A stretch of DNA of 64,000 nt, taken from assembly GCF_030297155.1 (NCBI RefSeq), contig NZ_AP028067.1:1674001-1738000 (forward strand). The letters are read 5' to 3'. The translations under genes were made by a program, and so were the position numbers. This DNA comes from Vibrio sp. FE10. Lineage in GTDB: Bacteria > Pseudomonadota > Gammaproteobacteria > Enterobacterales > Vibrionaceae. Of the stretch, positions 9,511 through 18,633 are shown piece after piece (position 1 is the first letter of the stretch; the number at the start of each line of letters is the position of its first letter). The notes below the pieces were generated by a model. It had not been told where the DNA came from, ran no database searches, and was given only the letters and a program-made list of their open reading frames with translations.

Positions 9511-9690
9511 ATGTACGAACTAACACTGATTCTAAGTCTAATGATGGGTGGTGCAGACAGCACAGCAGAAATGGAAGTTAACACTCAATTTACGACTCTT
9601 GAGCAATGCAATGAAGAAGGCGCAGCGTTAGCTAAGAAGCTCAATGCTACGGATCTTAAAGTCATGCAAGTTCAATGTGAACGTGACTAA
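9511..9690 (+). CDS. Small protein of unknown function, 59 residues
   Basis: The ORF starts ATG TAC GAA and is preceded by AAGAGGATT, a good ribosome-binding site. It encodes a short hydrophobic N-terminus (YELTLILSLMMGGADS), then a soluble part with two cysteines (EQCNEEG and VQCERD) 27 residues apart. The layout resembles the small Vibrio proteins of the type 'MFELxLxL...C...C' that are probably exported. A hairpin follows its stop. Confidence 0.65.
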   Translation: MYELTLILSLMMGGADSTAEMEVNTQFTTLEQCNEEGAALAKKLNATDLKVMQVQCERD

Positions 9691-9710
9691 TCAAGAGAGC
9701 TAGTTTAGCA

Positions 9711-9737
9711 ATATGGGCACATATCTTTGTGTCCATA
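9711..9737 (+). terminator. Hairpin after the 59-residue gene
   Basis: ATATGGGCACA / TGTGTCCATAT, 11 bp with one G-T pair, loop of 5 bases. No strong T-run follows. The rest of the gap up to 9980 is AT-rich and shows nothing else that I can name. Confidence 0.4.
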
Positions 9738-9980
9738 TCACATCAACATGATAACCTATTCTTTACTCTCTCGATCGGAAACTCTTCAGTTAGCCACGAC
9801 AAGTAAAACCATATTATTAACACGCCTTCGTCAAAATATTATTTTTCCTCCAATTGCTAATTCCTTAATTTGAAACAATTTCATCTAACCTATTGTTAAA
9901 TATTTACTATTTGATAGTGTGTCTAGGTGCACATTGAGGATGTGCATCACATTTAGCGAAGAATAATAGTAGGAGTTGCG

Positions 9981-10469
9981 ATGAGTATTATAGTGAGACG
10001 GTCTGAACCGTCAGATGCGAAGGGAATAAAAGAAATCTACGAATGCACTAATGCTTATACCGGTACGCTGCAACTCCCAAACCCGTCTCTTGAAAGCTGG
10101 CAGAAACGAATCTCTAATATCCCTGATAACGTGTATTCCTATGTCGCGTTAATCGATGGAGAAATTGTCGGCAATTTGGGAATGGAAGTGTGTGTCAACC
10201 CGAGAAGGCGTCATGTTGCTTCATTCGGTATGGGTGTTAAAGACGATGTATTAGGCAAAGGTGTCGGTAGCCAACTGCTCGCAACGGCGATCGACTTGTG
10301 TGATAACTGGATTAACATCAAACGACTGGAGCTAACGGTCTATACCGATAACGAAAGAGCGATCAGCCTGTATAAGAAATTTGGCTTCGTGATTGAAGGG
10401 GAGTCTGCAGGATTTGCCTTTAGAAATGGCGAATATGTGGCGGCTTATCACATGGCACGACTGGTATAG
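9981..10469 (+). CDS. aaaT: GNAT acetyltransferase, YhhY/AaaT-like
   Basis: 162 residues with the GNAT acetyl-CoA loop pattern DDVLGKGVGSQLL near residues 89-101 and the C-terminal ELTVYTDNERAISLYKKFGF block. It aligns by eye over its full length with E. coli YhhY, which acetylates some L-amino acids and dipeptides: shared features include the RISNIPD/RLADRP region, PRRRHVASFG and RNGEYVAAYHMAR at the end. GGAGTTGCG precedes the ATG. The specific substrate in this species is inferred from the family. Confidence 0.85.
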   Translation: MSIIVRRSEPSDAKGIKEIYECTNAYTGTLQLPNPSLESWQKRISNIPDNVYSYVALIDGEIVGNLGMEVCVNPRRRHVASFGMGVKDDVLGKGVGSQLLATAIDLCDNWINIKRLELTVYTDNERAISLYKKFGFVIEGESAGFAFRNGEYVAAYHMARLV

Positions 10470-10527
10470 TGTTCTGCTTCTAATACACGGCTCCAATTAA
10501 CACAGCTAGAGTTTTCTAATAGATAAT

Positions 10528-10558
10528 AAAACGCCACGTTAAAATAACGTGGCGTTTT
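10528..10558. terminator. Bidirectional terminator between aaaT and the MazG-like gene
   Basis: Perfect 14-bp stem AAAACGCCACGTTA / TAACGTGGCGTTTT with an AAA loop. It lies between converging genes and has A/T tracts on both sides, so it should stop transcription from both. Confidence 0.85.
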
Positions 10559-10605
10559 CGATTTCAGTCAACTGAGGCTTTAAAGTGCTTCAGTTGTAGC
10601 CTTAC

Positions 10606-11193
10606 TTAAGCCGTTAGAGACTCAAGGCTCGCAGGGCGGTAGTGTACTGATTTTAGTACTTTACCTTGGCGAACTGTCTTGCCTTCAGATACGAAATCTT
10701 CCGCACACTTAGCGATGATGTACTCGCCTTTTTGAACCGCCATCAGTTTGATGTTCTGCTCAGCATAGAAAGCTTCAGTTTCTGCGTATTCTGTTTCGTT
10801 ACGACACACTTTGCTCATGTTGCTTGAGTGTACTTCGTCCCAACAAGGCAGAAAGTCGATTGAACGGTTTTTAGAAACATTCAACAGTAGGTCGATCAAG
10901 TAGCTGATTGCTAAGTTGTCTTCAACCTTCGCTTGACCAAGGTGAACCAAACGTCCCATCAAAACATAAACGCTGTCTACAATAGCGTCCGCTTGTTCGA
11001 TTTTAGAGTCAGCTTCTGCAAGTTCTGTCAGTTCTTCGATCGCTAGAGAGGTGTGTAGCGTATCGCCTTTTTCGTCCATTGTTTCAGGAGCAGCAACAGG
11101 CAGATCAAAAGTACTGCGGAACTCTTCAATGTCGCGGTAAAGGTGATCGTAGATTTCTTGGCTTAGTTGAGAAAGGTTCATTTTCCTATCCAT
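10606..11193 (-). CDS. MazG-like nucleotide pyrophosphohydrolase
   Basis: 195 residues. The core LAIEELTELAEADSKIEQADAIVDSVYVLMG carries the EExxE...ExxD pattern of all-alpha NTP pyrophosphatases (MazG/dUTPase-like), which bind Mg through those acids and remove pyrophosphate from non-canonical nucleotides. The C-terminal half (from about residue 110) is an extension not typical of MazG. A second ATG four codons in (11181) has AGGA close upstream and is an equally good start. Convergent with aaaT; divergent from the GGDEF gene. Confidence 0.75.
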   Translation of the reverse strand: MDRKMNLSQLSQEIYDHLYRDIEEFRSTFDLPVAAPETMDEKGDTLHTSLAIEELTELAEADSKIEQADAIVDSVYVLMGRLVHLGQAKVEDNLAISYLIDLLLNVSKNRSIDFLPCWDEVHSSNMSKVCRNETEYAETEAFYAEQNIKLMAVQKGEYIIAKCAEDFVSEGKTVRQGKVLKSVHYRPASLESLTA

Positions 11194-11394
11194 TCTGTTT
11201 CGTTAATGGGGTATTTTACCAAAGCTGGGAATAGGGTGCTAACGCAAAGTCGAAGAAGTCGACTTTTATTCATTGGACCAATGAGGTATTTTGCATACAA
11301 ACCAATTGATTATTGTGTTTTATTACCCTTTACTCTTCTAAATATACCAAATATTGATGTTGCCATTAAACTCGGCAGCAGTGGGATCCTAGTT

Positions 11395-12465
11395 ATGAAC
11401 CAAGCCAGTGAAAGTGAAATTGTGATACGCCGCTTGTATCAAATCACCAATGATTATCGAAAGGGCTTCGATAGTCAGATCGCTCAGCTGCTTATCATGG
11501 GGCTCGAACGCTTTAATTTAGATATTGGTATTTTGTCTAAAGTCGATGGTAATACTTATTTGGTTGAACATTGTGTTACACCTGAAGGGGTTGAACTCAA
11601 TAGTGGTGACACCTTCGATTATCGCTCGACCTACTGTGAGATAACCTGTAAATCTATCAGTCCTATCTGCATTGAACATTGTGGCAAACACGATAAGTAT
11701 GCGACTCATCCTGCCTACCAGTCTTTTGGTTTGGAGTCGTACATTGGTATTCCTATCTTCGTTAATGATGAGCTTTATGGCACCTTAAACTTTTCAAGCC
11801 CGGCTCCTTATCATCGTGAATTTAAAGAGTTCGACATCGACGTGATGAGGTTAATGGCCTCATGGATAGAAGTGGAACTCGTTAGAAGACAACAAGAACG
11901 AAAGCTCAAAGAGCTAAACGAAAAGTTAGAGTACCAAGCTCTTTACGACCCTCTTACACACTTACCGAATAGACGTTGCTTGTTCAAAACGCTGAATGCG
12001 GAAGTTGAACAGTTAAAAGGCTCTTTGGGAAAAGGGACACTCGCGGTTGTCGACATCGATTTCTTTAAGGTCGTTAATGACACTTATGGACATCAAATGG
12101 GTGATGTTGTTCTAAAGAAAGTGGCGAACGTGTTGAGTCATAACACTCAAGAAGGCGAGTTTGTGGCGCGTTTTGGTGGCGAGGAGTTCATTCTTTGGTA
12201 TCCAAATAGAACACCCAGTTATGTTGAAGATAAGTTCATGATTCTTTTGCAAGAGATGAAGAAAATTACACTGGATAGAAAGCCAATTACCATATCAATC
12301 GGTGCGTGTCATTTTGAATTGAGTACTGGAGACACCAAAGGGGAAAGAATGTCGGCGTTAGACTCGTTAATCAAAGTTGCCGATGAATGCCTGTACATTG
12401 CTAAACAAAATGGACGAGATCAGTTTATTTCTCGTCCATATCATCAAGAACACTCGGGTTCGTAA
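11395..12465 (+). CDS. GAF-GGDEF diguanylate cyclase
   Basis: Predicted to make c-di-GMP from two GTP. From the chosen ATG the protein is 356 residues: a GAF-type sensor domain (about 10-170, with YESYIGIPI-like sequence and a TFDYRSTYCEI stretch), a short linker helix, and a GGDEF domain whose active-site motif reads GGEEF at 261-265. The RxxD inhibitory site expected just before it is absent (the residues are QEGE), so product inhibition is unlikely. The open frame extends upstream to 11167, but GGGA 8 bases before 11395 and the overlap with the divergent MazG gene favour the later start. No membrane helix. Confidence 0.88.
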   Translation: MNQASESEIVIRRLYQITNDYRKGFDSQIAQLLIMGLERFNLDIGILSKVDGNTYLVEHCVTPEGVELNSGDTFDYRSTYCEITCKSISPICIEHCGKHDKYATHPAYQSFGLESYIGIPIFVNDELYGTLNFSSPAPYHREFKEFDIDVMRLMASWIEVELVRRQQERKLKELNEKLEYQALYDPLTHLPNRRCLFKTLNAEVEQLKGSLGKGTLAVVDIDFFKVVNDTYGHQMGDVVLKKVANVLSHNTQEGEFVARFGGEEFILWYPNRTPSYVEDKFMILLQEMKKITLDRKPITISIGACHFELSTGDTKGERMSALDSLIKVADECLYIAKQNGRDQFISRPYHQEHSGS

Positions 12466-12504
12466 GCCGAAATCGGTTCGTTCTCAGTGTTCAACTGTTC
12501 GCAA

Positions 12505-13071
12505 TTAGCTGAATAGATAAGGGAACAGTTGACGACGTTCCGCTGGTGTTAAAGATTCAACTCTTGCAATGTTGGTATCAGGAATCGCTTCAGGGTTAGG
12601 GTAGTGCTTCAACACTTTTTCCATGCTTGCTTCACGAATCAAATGGTAAACCGGATATGGAGAACGGTTCGTTAGGTTTTCATCGTCCTCTGGGTCGGCA
12701 CCACCAAAACAATAATCTGGGTGGAATGTCGCTACTTGGTAAACACCTTCCCAGTCTTCCTGCTTAATCAGCGCTTCAATCCAATCAATGAACATGTTGT
12801 AGTCGAAGAAATCTTGCAGCATGTTAGGGACAACCACTAACGTCGTCTCCAATTCAGCGACTGGTGTGTTATCTAACTCGACGAAATGCGTCATGATGTC
12901 TTCCAACAACGCTTCTTCCGTATTCGCTTCACTCACAAAGATCTTAATCTGTTTATTACGTTGTGGCTTGGCTGCGAATGGACACAGGTTTAGGCCAATA
13001 ACGACATCGTCCAACCATTGTTTTACTTGGTCGTGGATGGTTTGAAGATCTGTGCTTTGAGTGTTCGACAT
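12505..13071 (-). CDS. DUF1415 family protein
   Basis: 188 residues. Recognised by the family pattern VKQWLDDVVIGLNLCPFA near the N-terminus and FHPDYCFGGADPEDDENLTNRSPYP in the second half, with conserved Cys and acidic residues that could bind a metal or cofactor. The function of the family is not known. Single gene convergent with the GGDEF gene. The ATG at 13071 follows GGAACCTGTT, a weak ribosome-binding site. Confidence 0.85.
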   Translation of the reverse strand: MSNTQSTDLQTIHDQVKQWLDDVVIGLNLCPFAAKPQRNKQIKIFVSEANTEEALLEDIMTHFVELDNTPVAELETTLVVVPNMLQDFFDYNMFIDWIEALIKQEDWEGVYQVATFHPDYCFGGADPEDDENLTNRSPYPVYHLIREASMEKVLKHYPNPEAIPDTNIARVESLTPAERRQLFPYLFS

Positions 13072-13156
13072 AACAGGTTCCGAAATGAAATTTTGCGTAG
13101 GATATCAGAACGGACGTTAATCAAAAGCACTAATTCAATCAGACAGCTTGTGTTAC

Positions 13157-14356
13157 TTAAGCTTCAGCTAGTTTAGAGGTTGATACCTGAAGCTGTTTCA
13201 ACTGATAGACCCAAGCAAATATCGCGACATAGAAGATAGAACCACCTGCTATTACACCGTTCCAGCCAAATAACTGCCAGCAATACAAGAGCAAGAACCC
13301 ACCCAAGCTTCCGCCAATATAATAGTGCACAAGGTATAGCGCGGTAGCTGTGGCCTTCGCACTTGGCGCTTTTTGACTTACCCAAGAGTAGGCAAGGGTA
13401 TGAGCGAAGAACGCGCCGCCACTAATCAATAGCAAGCCTGCTAGCATGAACGGGATCTTATCGACTGCAGAAATGAGCATTCCAATTAAGCTGATACACA
13501 CACCCATCAAGATTCCGCTTAACGGAGCAAAACGAAGTGTCCATTTATTGGAGAGCTTAGAGCTTACCGTTCCGGCCAAATAGCAAAGGAATATCAGTGA
13601 AGCCAAACCGACCGGTACTGAGTGAGGTTCGGATACCAACCTAAAGCCCATTACCGAATAGAGGTTAACAAACAGCGCAAAGTTAGCGCCACCAATCAAC
13701 ATCGCGAGCCATAAGGTACGGTTTCTTAAGTGCATTACTACCGAGCGATTATGATGAAAGAACAACCCTTTCTGTGGTTTGAAGTTTTGTTGGTCAGGCA
13801 GGCTATACGCAATATAGAGTGCACCAAGCAAAGAGCCGACCACGAAAAATAATACAGTGGCATGCCAATCGAAATAATCTGTGATTAAGCCGCCTAATAC
13901 ACGTCCAAAAATCCCACCTAATGAGTTGGCCGCTATATAGCCACCAATCGCGACCGCAAACGCTTTGGGCGATAACTCTTCGACCATATAAGCAACCGCA
14001 ACACCAGCAAAAGCAGCGACAGCAATTCCCATGAAAGCTCTCGCAATAACCAGTTGTAACAAGGTTGTCGTGAACACCATGCTCAATCCAATCACAGGAA
14101 TCGCGAATAAACTGAATAGAATAATAGGTTTTCGACCGAAGGTTTCAGATGCGATTGCCCAAGGCACCAAGCTAATTGAAAGGCCAAGCGTTGTTGCAGC
14201 AAACAGCCAGTTGATCTGAGTTTCAGATACTTGGAAGTGCTCCGCCATGTGCGGCAAGATAGGTTGAAAAAGGTACAGGTTGCAGAAAATGATAAACGAG
14301 CCAATAGCTAATGATTGGGTGATTCGTTTGTATTGAGTACTGCCTTTATCAAACAT
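13157..14356 (-). CDS. MFS transporter, YnfM-like
   Basis: About 399 residues from the chosen start (MFDKGSTQYKRITQS), with 12 hydrophobic helices and the MFS loop 2-3 motif seen as GRKPIILFSL. The open frame continues 41 codons further upstream, but that stretch would run past the start of the divergent LysR gene at 14467 and has no ribosome-binding site, so the internal ATG is preferred. The pairing with a divergent LysR gene matches E. coli ynfM/ynfL-type loci, where the transporter exports small solutes. Substrate unknown. Confidence 0.88.
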   Translation of the reverse strand: MFDKGSTQYKRITQSLAIGSFIIFCNLYLFQPILPHMAEHFQVSETQINWLFAATTLGLSISLVPWAIASETFGRKPIILFSLFAIPVIGLSMVFTTTLLQLVIARAFMGIAVAAFAGVAVAYMVEELSPKAFAVAIGGYIAANSLGGIFGRVLGGLITDYFDWHATVLFFVVGSLLGALYIAYSLPDQQNFKPQKGLFFHHNRSVVMHLRNRTLWLAMLIGGANFALFVNLYSVMGFRLVSEPHSVPVGLASLIFLCYLAGTVSSKLSNKWTLRFAPLSGILMGVCISLIGMLISAVDKIPFMLAGLLLISGGAFFAHTLAYSWVSQKAPSAKATATALYLVHYYIGGSLGGFLLLYCWQLFGWNGVIAGGSIFYVAIFAWVYQLKQLQVSTSKLAEA

Positions 14357-14466
14357 TGATGTTGCGCCTGTGCGAGTTAATAAGCTATTTGTGAACAAGT
14401 TATCAGCACAGGAGTGATTAAAAAAATATATTAAAGATATCACCTCAATATATAAAATATATCGAC

Positions 14467-15339
14467 ATGCTTGAATCAAAACCTCTTCGACATTTTCTGG
14501 CCGTTGCTCAGTTTGGTAACTTTACTCAGGCCGCAAAAGCGCTGCATATCGCGCAGCCTGCATTGAGTATCTCCATTAAAAAACTAGAACTGACATTGGA
14601 GTTAATTCTGTTTCGTCGCGGAGATAAATCCGTCACCTTAACGGAAGAGGGGAAGGTGTTGTTCGAGCATGCCAAGAGAATTGCTCAGCAGTTTGATGAT
14701 GCTCAACTCGCAATGAACGAGTTAAAGGGGTTAGAGAAAGGAGAGGTTCGTTTAGGAGCACCAAGCATGATGGGGAGTTACTTTTTCCCACAGGTGGTTA
14801 TGGCCTTTAAAAGCCAATACCCCAACCTCAAGTTATCGCTGATTGATGCTGGTACTGCTTCGATTCGTGAAATGTTATTGAGCGGTGAGCTTGATATCGG
14901 CGTGATTAATCATGAAAACGTGCCTGATGATCTTGAAACTGATCACTTGTTAAGTTCAGAAATGCTAGCTGTTGTTGGTAAAGAACACCCATTGGCAACG
15001 CAACCATCCATCACCTTTGAAGAGTTTTTCGCTCAAGAGCTGATCATGTTTAAGTCGGGTTATTTCCATCGTGACTTTATTGATGCGACCTGTAAAAAAT
15101 ACAACCTAGACATGACCATCGCATTCGAAACCAACTTGCTCCCGATGATTCTATCTATTGTAAAACGAGAGTTCGCCATTACTGCATTACTCAGCTTAGT
15201 GACGGAGTATGAAGAAGATGTTGTCGGCGTGCCATTCAAAGACCCAGTAAAACTGAATCTATCTTTGGCCTGGAGAAAGGAAGGGTATCTGTCGAAAGCA
15301 GACCGAACCTTTATTGATTTCGTGAAGCGCTATGTGTGA
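14467..15339 (+). CDS. LysR-family regulator divergent from the MFS gene
   Basis: 290 residues beginning MLESKPLRHFLAVAQFGNFTQAAKALHIAQPALSISIKKLE, the classic LysR helix-turn-helix, followed by the two-lobed effector domain (EVRLGAPSMMGSYFFPQV from about residue 95). It shares a 110-base AT-rich gap with the MFS transporter, where it probably binds and controls the transporter in response to its substrate. The first half resembles CynR/YnfL-type regulators. Confidence 0.93.
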   Translation: MLESKPLRHFLAVAQFGNFTQAAKALHIAQPALSISIKKLELTLELILFRRGDKSVTLTEEGKVLFEHAKRIAQQFDDAQLAMNELKGLEKGEVRLGAPSMMGSYFFPQVVMAFKSQYPNLKLSLIDAGTASIREMLLSGELDIGVINHENVPDDLETDHLLSSEMLAVVGKEHPLATQPSITFEEFFAQELIMFKSGYFHRDFIDATCKKYNLDMTIAFETNLLPMILSIVKREFAITALLSLVTEYEEDVVGVPFKDPVKLNLSLAWRKEGYLSKADRTFIDFVKRYV

Positions 15340-15460
15340 TTTTTTGTCGTCACATCGGCGATTAATTTGAAGTAATGTCTCATTTGTGGTGTTTTATGAG
15401 ATCAATGTCACTAATTTAGGCGTGGATATTAAGGGTTTATGATTTACTTAATATGCCTCG

Positions 15461-15489
15461 TACTTAATAATTAACAGGATTATTAAGTA
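15461..15489. promoter_or_regulatory. 11-bp perfect inverted repeat before the first zinc-ribbon microprotein
   Basis: TACTTAATAAT (15461-15471) and ATTATTAAGTA (15479-15489) are exact inverted copies separated by 7 bases, ending 15 bases before the ATG at 15505. It could be a dimeric-regulator operator or an mRNA hairpin that hides the translation start. Confidence 0.5.
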
Positions 15490-15504
15490 TGGTGTTCTGT
15501 TGTT

Positions 15505-15630
15505 ATGAAATGCGAATGTAAAGAGCAAAAGCTGGTTAGGATTCATAGAACGTTTATGGATCGTTTCTTTGGTATCAAAGGAAGATACCAGTGCGTGAAC
15601 TGCGGTATGGTTTTCAAAATCAAAGGTTAG
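15505..15630 (+). CDS. Zinc-ribbon microprotein, copy 1 (41 residues)
   Basis: The ORF encodes MKCECKEQKLVRIHRTFMDR... ending FKIKG. It has CxC near the N-terminus and CVNC near residue 30, a likely four-cysteine zinc site, and many basic residues. It is a close relative of the 41-residue protein at 16084, same length and ending, which strongly supports that both are real genes. A nucleic-acid-binding or partner-binding role is possible but unproven. Confidence 0.7.
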   Translation: MKCECKEQKLVRIHRTFMDRFFGIKGRYQCVNCGMVFKIKG

Positions 15631-15691
15631 TGAGCGCGTAGTAAGAGAAAAGTGTGGTTGAAATATGCGTATATAGGCCTGTGTTAAGCTG

Positions 15692-15720
15692 GCCTAATGC
15701 CTAATGCCTAATGCCTAATG
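15692..15720. repeat. Heptamer tandem repeat (GCCTAAT)x4
   Basis: Four exact GCCTAAT units at 15692-15719 plus one extra G, in the gap between the two zinc-ribbon genes. The 453-base gap holds nothing else that I can name except a 16-codon ORF with AAGG before it at 15796, which I do not call. Confidence 0.85.
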
Positions 15721-16083
15721 CACAAGTTTCAGCTTTCCTTGATTTGACTCAACAGTTCATTGCAACAGGATAGTTACTCCAAAAGGTAGACAGTCATGCC
15801 TTCAATTATTGGCTCTTTTCTAACGTTGGCTGAGTCCAATTCTTAAACCTCCTCCAAACTCTTCAAATCGTCTCTGGGTAGTGCTAGAAGATTTCTCAGT
15901 CTTTATCTAAAAGTTGGTCATACATAACTATTTGATTTTAAATGTTTTATCCAAGTTTAATCACAAGCGTTAGTGATGGTTATATTATTCTGAGAAAAAC
16001 GTGTGACTGACAATATGGCTAACTTACGCTGGGTCATTCATATTTGCTTCCTTAAACATCATCCAAATAGTAATTGCTACCTT

Positions 16084-16209
16084 ATGAAATGTAAGTGCAA
16101 AGAACAAAGGCTTGTGAGAGTTCGCAGGACCATTTTAGACAAAGTCCTTGGAATTAAAGAAAAATATAAGTGTTCAGGTTGTGACAAGCTCTTGAGGGTT
16201 AAAGGATAG
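16084..16209 (+). CDS. Zinc-ribbon microprotein, copy 2 (41 residues)
   Basis: Encodes MKCKCKEQRLVRVRRTILDK... ending LRVKG. An upstream in-frame ATG at 16003 would add 27 residues, but the paralogue at 15505 begins at the equivalent of 16084, so the shorter form is chosen. CKC at residues 3-5 and CSGC near 32 give the same four-cysteine layout as copy 1. The two copies differ at many positions, so the duplication is not recent. Confidence 0.7.
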   Translation: MKCKCKEQRLVRVRRTILDKVLGIKEKYKCSGCDKLLRVKG

Positions 16210-16251
16210 CGATATCGAATTTTAATGACCTATTTACATTGAAATAGAAAA

Positions 16252-16293
16252 AACAAAGCCCGCACATCCTAAGTTGGAGCTGCGGGCTTTGTT
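16252..16293. terminator. Terminator between zinc-ribbon copy 2 and the glutaredoxin gene
   Basis: 13-bp perfect stem AACAAAGCCCGCA / TGCGGGCTTTGTT. Read on the minus strand it is followed by a T-rich run, so it terminates the glutaredoxin gene and probably also the plus-strand gene. Confidence 0.8.
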
Positions 16294-16322
16294 GTGTAGA
16301 AGTACTAAGCTCTTAGACCACG

Positions 16323-16559
16323 TTATGTGTTCTTTGAGTTATACATCTTATCGAAGTTCTTCTGATTCCAACCGACCATCACTTGATCACCGATTTTCAG
16401 TACAGGGATAGAGCGCGCGCCCATTGCTTGCAATTCTTTACGACCACGCTGCATTTTTGCATTCGTGAGGCGATATTCAATTTTCTTTGAGTCCAGATAG
16501 CGTTGAGCATCTTTACAGTGCGGGCATTTGTCTGCGACGTACAATACAACACGTTTCAT
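16323..16559 (-). CDS. Glutaredoxin-family protein
   Basis: 78 residues with the redox motif CPHC at residues 12-15 after a short strand (KRVVLYVADK), and the cis-proline block ARSIPVLKIGDQVMVGW that forms the thioredoxin-fold substrate groove. It is a small glutaredoxin for thiol-disulphide exchange in the cytoplasm, with no signal peptide. The length is typical. It is divergent from the YgjP-like gene, with about 137 bases between. Confidence 0.9.
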   Translation of the reverse strand: MKRVVLYVADKCPHCKDAQRYLDSKKIEYRLTNAKMQRGRKELQAMGARSIPVLKIGDQVMVGWNQKNFDKMYNSKNT

Positions 16560-16696
16560 TTTTTCATTCTCTTGGTGAATCTCGCTAAAGTGTAACGAAT
16601 CCTAGGTGATTAGAAAAGTGTGATCAGTTACACTATGCGGCTCAAATTTCAAGACCACAACGTATTGTCGTGGTGTAACCGGTACGGTCTTTCAGC

Positions 16697-17194
16697 ATGC
16701 ATCCTTCTTTGCGGTATATTCAAGGCTATCCCAAGCATATTATTGACCCCGTAACTCAGTTACTTGAGTCGGATAAGTTAGTGCCTTGGTTTGAAGCTCG
16801 TTATCCAAATAATCATGAGATAAAAAGCGAGAGAGCCTTGTTTGATTATGCGATTGAGATAAAAAATCGCTATATGAAAAAAACGCCGCCCATTAGCAAA
16901 GTGATTTACGACGGGAAGATACACCTAATCAATAATGCATTAGGCCTTCATTCTTATGTTGCGAAAAATCACGGTGGAAAGATCAAATCGAAAAATGAAA
17001 TTCGCATAGCGAGTGTTTTTAAGAACGCACCAGAGCCTCTATTGAGAATGCTGGTGGTTCATGAACTGGCGCATATTAAAGAGAAAGAGCACGATAAAGC
17101 TTTTTACCAACTATGCTGTCACATGGAACCGGACTATCACCAACTTGAGTTAGATGCCCGTTTATTCATGATGTATTTAGATTTAAAGAAGTAG
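16697..17194 (+). CDS. YgjP-like zinc metalloprotease family protein
   Basis: 165 residues with HELAH at 122-126, the zinc-binding helix of YgjP/DUF45 (M48-like) proteins, and later residues [17 protein letters not shown] that complete the fold and may give the third ligand. Cytoplasmic. The ribosome-binding site is weak. It ends 4 bases before rlmF, so the two are probably cotranscribed. The substrate of the family is not established. Confidence 0.85.
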   Translation: MHPSLRYIQGYPKHIIDPVTQLLESDKLVPWFEARYPNNHEIKSERALFDYAIEIKNRYMKKTPPISKVIYDGKIHLINNALGLHSYVAKNHGGKIKSKNEIRIASVFKNAPEPLLRMLVVHELAHIKEKEHDKAFYQLCCHMEPDYHQLELDARLFMMYLDLKK

Positions 17195-17198
17195 CCCA

Positions 17199-18521
17199 AT
17201 GAGCCAATCACAAAACAGAACTACGCTAAGCCTGTCGAAAAACAGTACCTCATCAGCAAAAACAAAAGACAATCAAGCTGATGTTAAGCCAAGTACAGCT
17301 AAGCCAAGCAGCGACAAGCGCATTTCTACAAAGAACACATCTGATAAAAGCCGCAAGAATAGTGCACCTAAAGGCGCTGGCAACAACAACGCAAAGCGAC
17401 CTTTTGCAAAAGATAGCAAAGGTAAACAGGGCGCGAATAAGGGGTCATCGAATAAGGGTACTTTTAATAAAACAGCTTTTAACAAAAACGCAGCCCAGAA
17501 AAGACGCTCGGCTGAAAAACCTCAAGGCGGTTTGCATCCAAGAAACCAACACACAGGCCGATACGATTTTGACCTGTTGGTTACGGCACTGCCTGAGTTG
17601 AAAGAACACCTGATTAAGAATCCAGTAGGGGAAGATACGGTTAACTTTTCTGATCCTTTGGCGGTCAAGCTTTTGAATAAAGCCTTACTTGCTCATCATT
17701 ACGGTGTGAAGCATTGGGATATTCCTGCGGGCTATTTGTGTCCGCCTATTCCAGGGCGCGCTGATTACATCCACAGAGTGGCCGATATTCTGAATAGCGA
17801 TGGCCAAGGTGAACCTTATAACCATGCTTCTGTTAAAGCGCTAGATATCGGTGTTGGTGCAAACTGTATCTACCCAATCATAGGTGCGACAGAGTATAAA
17901 TGGCGTTGTACCGGCACGGACGTGGATCCTGTTTCAGTGAAAGCGGCGAACTTTATTGCAGAAAGCAATGCGAACCTAAAAGGTAAGATCCGAAGTCGTT
18001 TACAAGCAGACTCTGAATCCATCTTTAAAGGTGTGATTAAGGATAATGAGCGTTACGATGTCACTATTTGTAATCCTCCTTTCCATGGATCGCAAGAAGA
18101 AGCGGAGCAAGGTTCTCAACGTAAACTAGACAACTTAGCAGCCAATCGAGCGAAGAAAGCAGGCTTACCGTTTAAGCCTGAGCGTAAAAACAAGAAGACG
18201 GCGCAGAATGCTGTAGATGCAGCGAACAAACCAACATTGAACTTTGGTGGTCAGAAAACCGAATTGTGGTGTCCGGGTGGTGAAGCTGCGTTTATCTTGA
18301 AAATGGCCAAAGAGAGCCAATTGTTCTCGACGCAAGTCTTGTGGTTTACGACGCTGATTTCTAAGAAAGACAACGTAGATATGATTCGTTCAGAACTTGG
18401 TAAGCTGAGAGCAAAACAAGTGAAAGTGGTTGAGATGTCTCAAGGACAAAAAGTCAGTCGCTTCGTTGCTTGGACATTTATGGACGACGAACAGCGTCAA
18501 CAATGGATCGAATTGAAATAA
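17199..18521 (+). CDS. rlmF: 23S rRNA (adenine1618-N6)-methyltransferase
   Basis: 440 residues. The C-terminal 320 residues are the RlmF methyltransferase: a family block [20 protein letters not shown] from about residue 111, a SAM-binding [13 protein letters not shown] segment, and the catalytic NPPF at 292-295, as in N6-adenine methyltransferases. It methylates A1618 of 23S rRNA. The first 110 residues are a low-complexity, basic, Ser/Lys/Asn-rich tail, longer than the E. coli protein (about 308 residues total), perhaps for RNA binding. Confidence 0.95.
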   Translation: MSQSQNRTTLSLSKNSTSSAKTKDNQADVKPSTAKPSSDKRISTKNTSDKSRKNSAPKGAGNNNAKRPFAKDSKGKQGANKGSSNKGTFNKTAFNKNAAQKRRSAEKPQGGLHPRNQHTGRYDFDLLVTALPELKEHLIKNPVGEDTVNFSDPLAVKLLNKALLAHHYGVKHWDIPAGYLCPPIPGRADYIHRVADILNSDGQGEPYNHASVKALDIGVGANCIYPIIGATEYKWRCTGTDVDPVSVKAANFIAESNANLKGKIRSRLQADSESIFKGVIKDNERYDVTICNPPFHGSQEEAEQGSQRKLDNLAANRAKKAGLPFKPERKNKKTAQNAVDAANKPTLNFGGQKTELWCPGGEAAFILKMAKESQLFSTQVLWFTTLISKKDNVDMIRSELGKLRAKQVKVVEMSQGQKVSRFVAWTFMDDEQRQQWIELK

Positions 18522-18570
18522 CGAATCCAGAATTGAAGTAACCGGTTCAAAACCGACCTCTAAAACTAAC

Positions 18571-18603
18571 AACGGGCTTGCTGATACTTTCAGCAAGCCC
18601 GTT
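18571..18603. terminator. Bidirectional terminator after rlmF
   Basis: 13-bp stem AACGGGCTTGCTG / CAGCAAGCCCGTT with a 7-base loop and a T-run. It separates rlmF from the converging PilF-like gene. Confidence 0.85.
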
Positions 18604-18633
18604 TCTATTTAATCATCTAAAACCCAAGCTGGT

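Noticed and set aside
15692..15720. CRISPR repeat
   Set aside because: Units are 7 bases with no spacers, and no cas gene is near.
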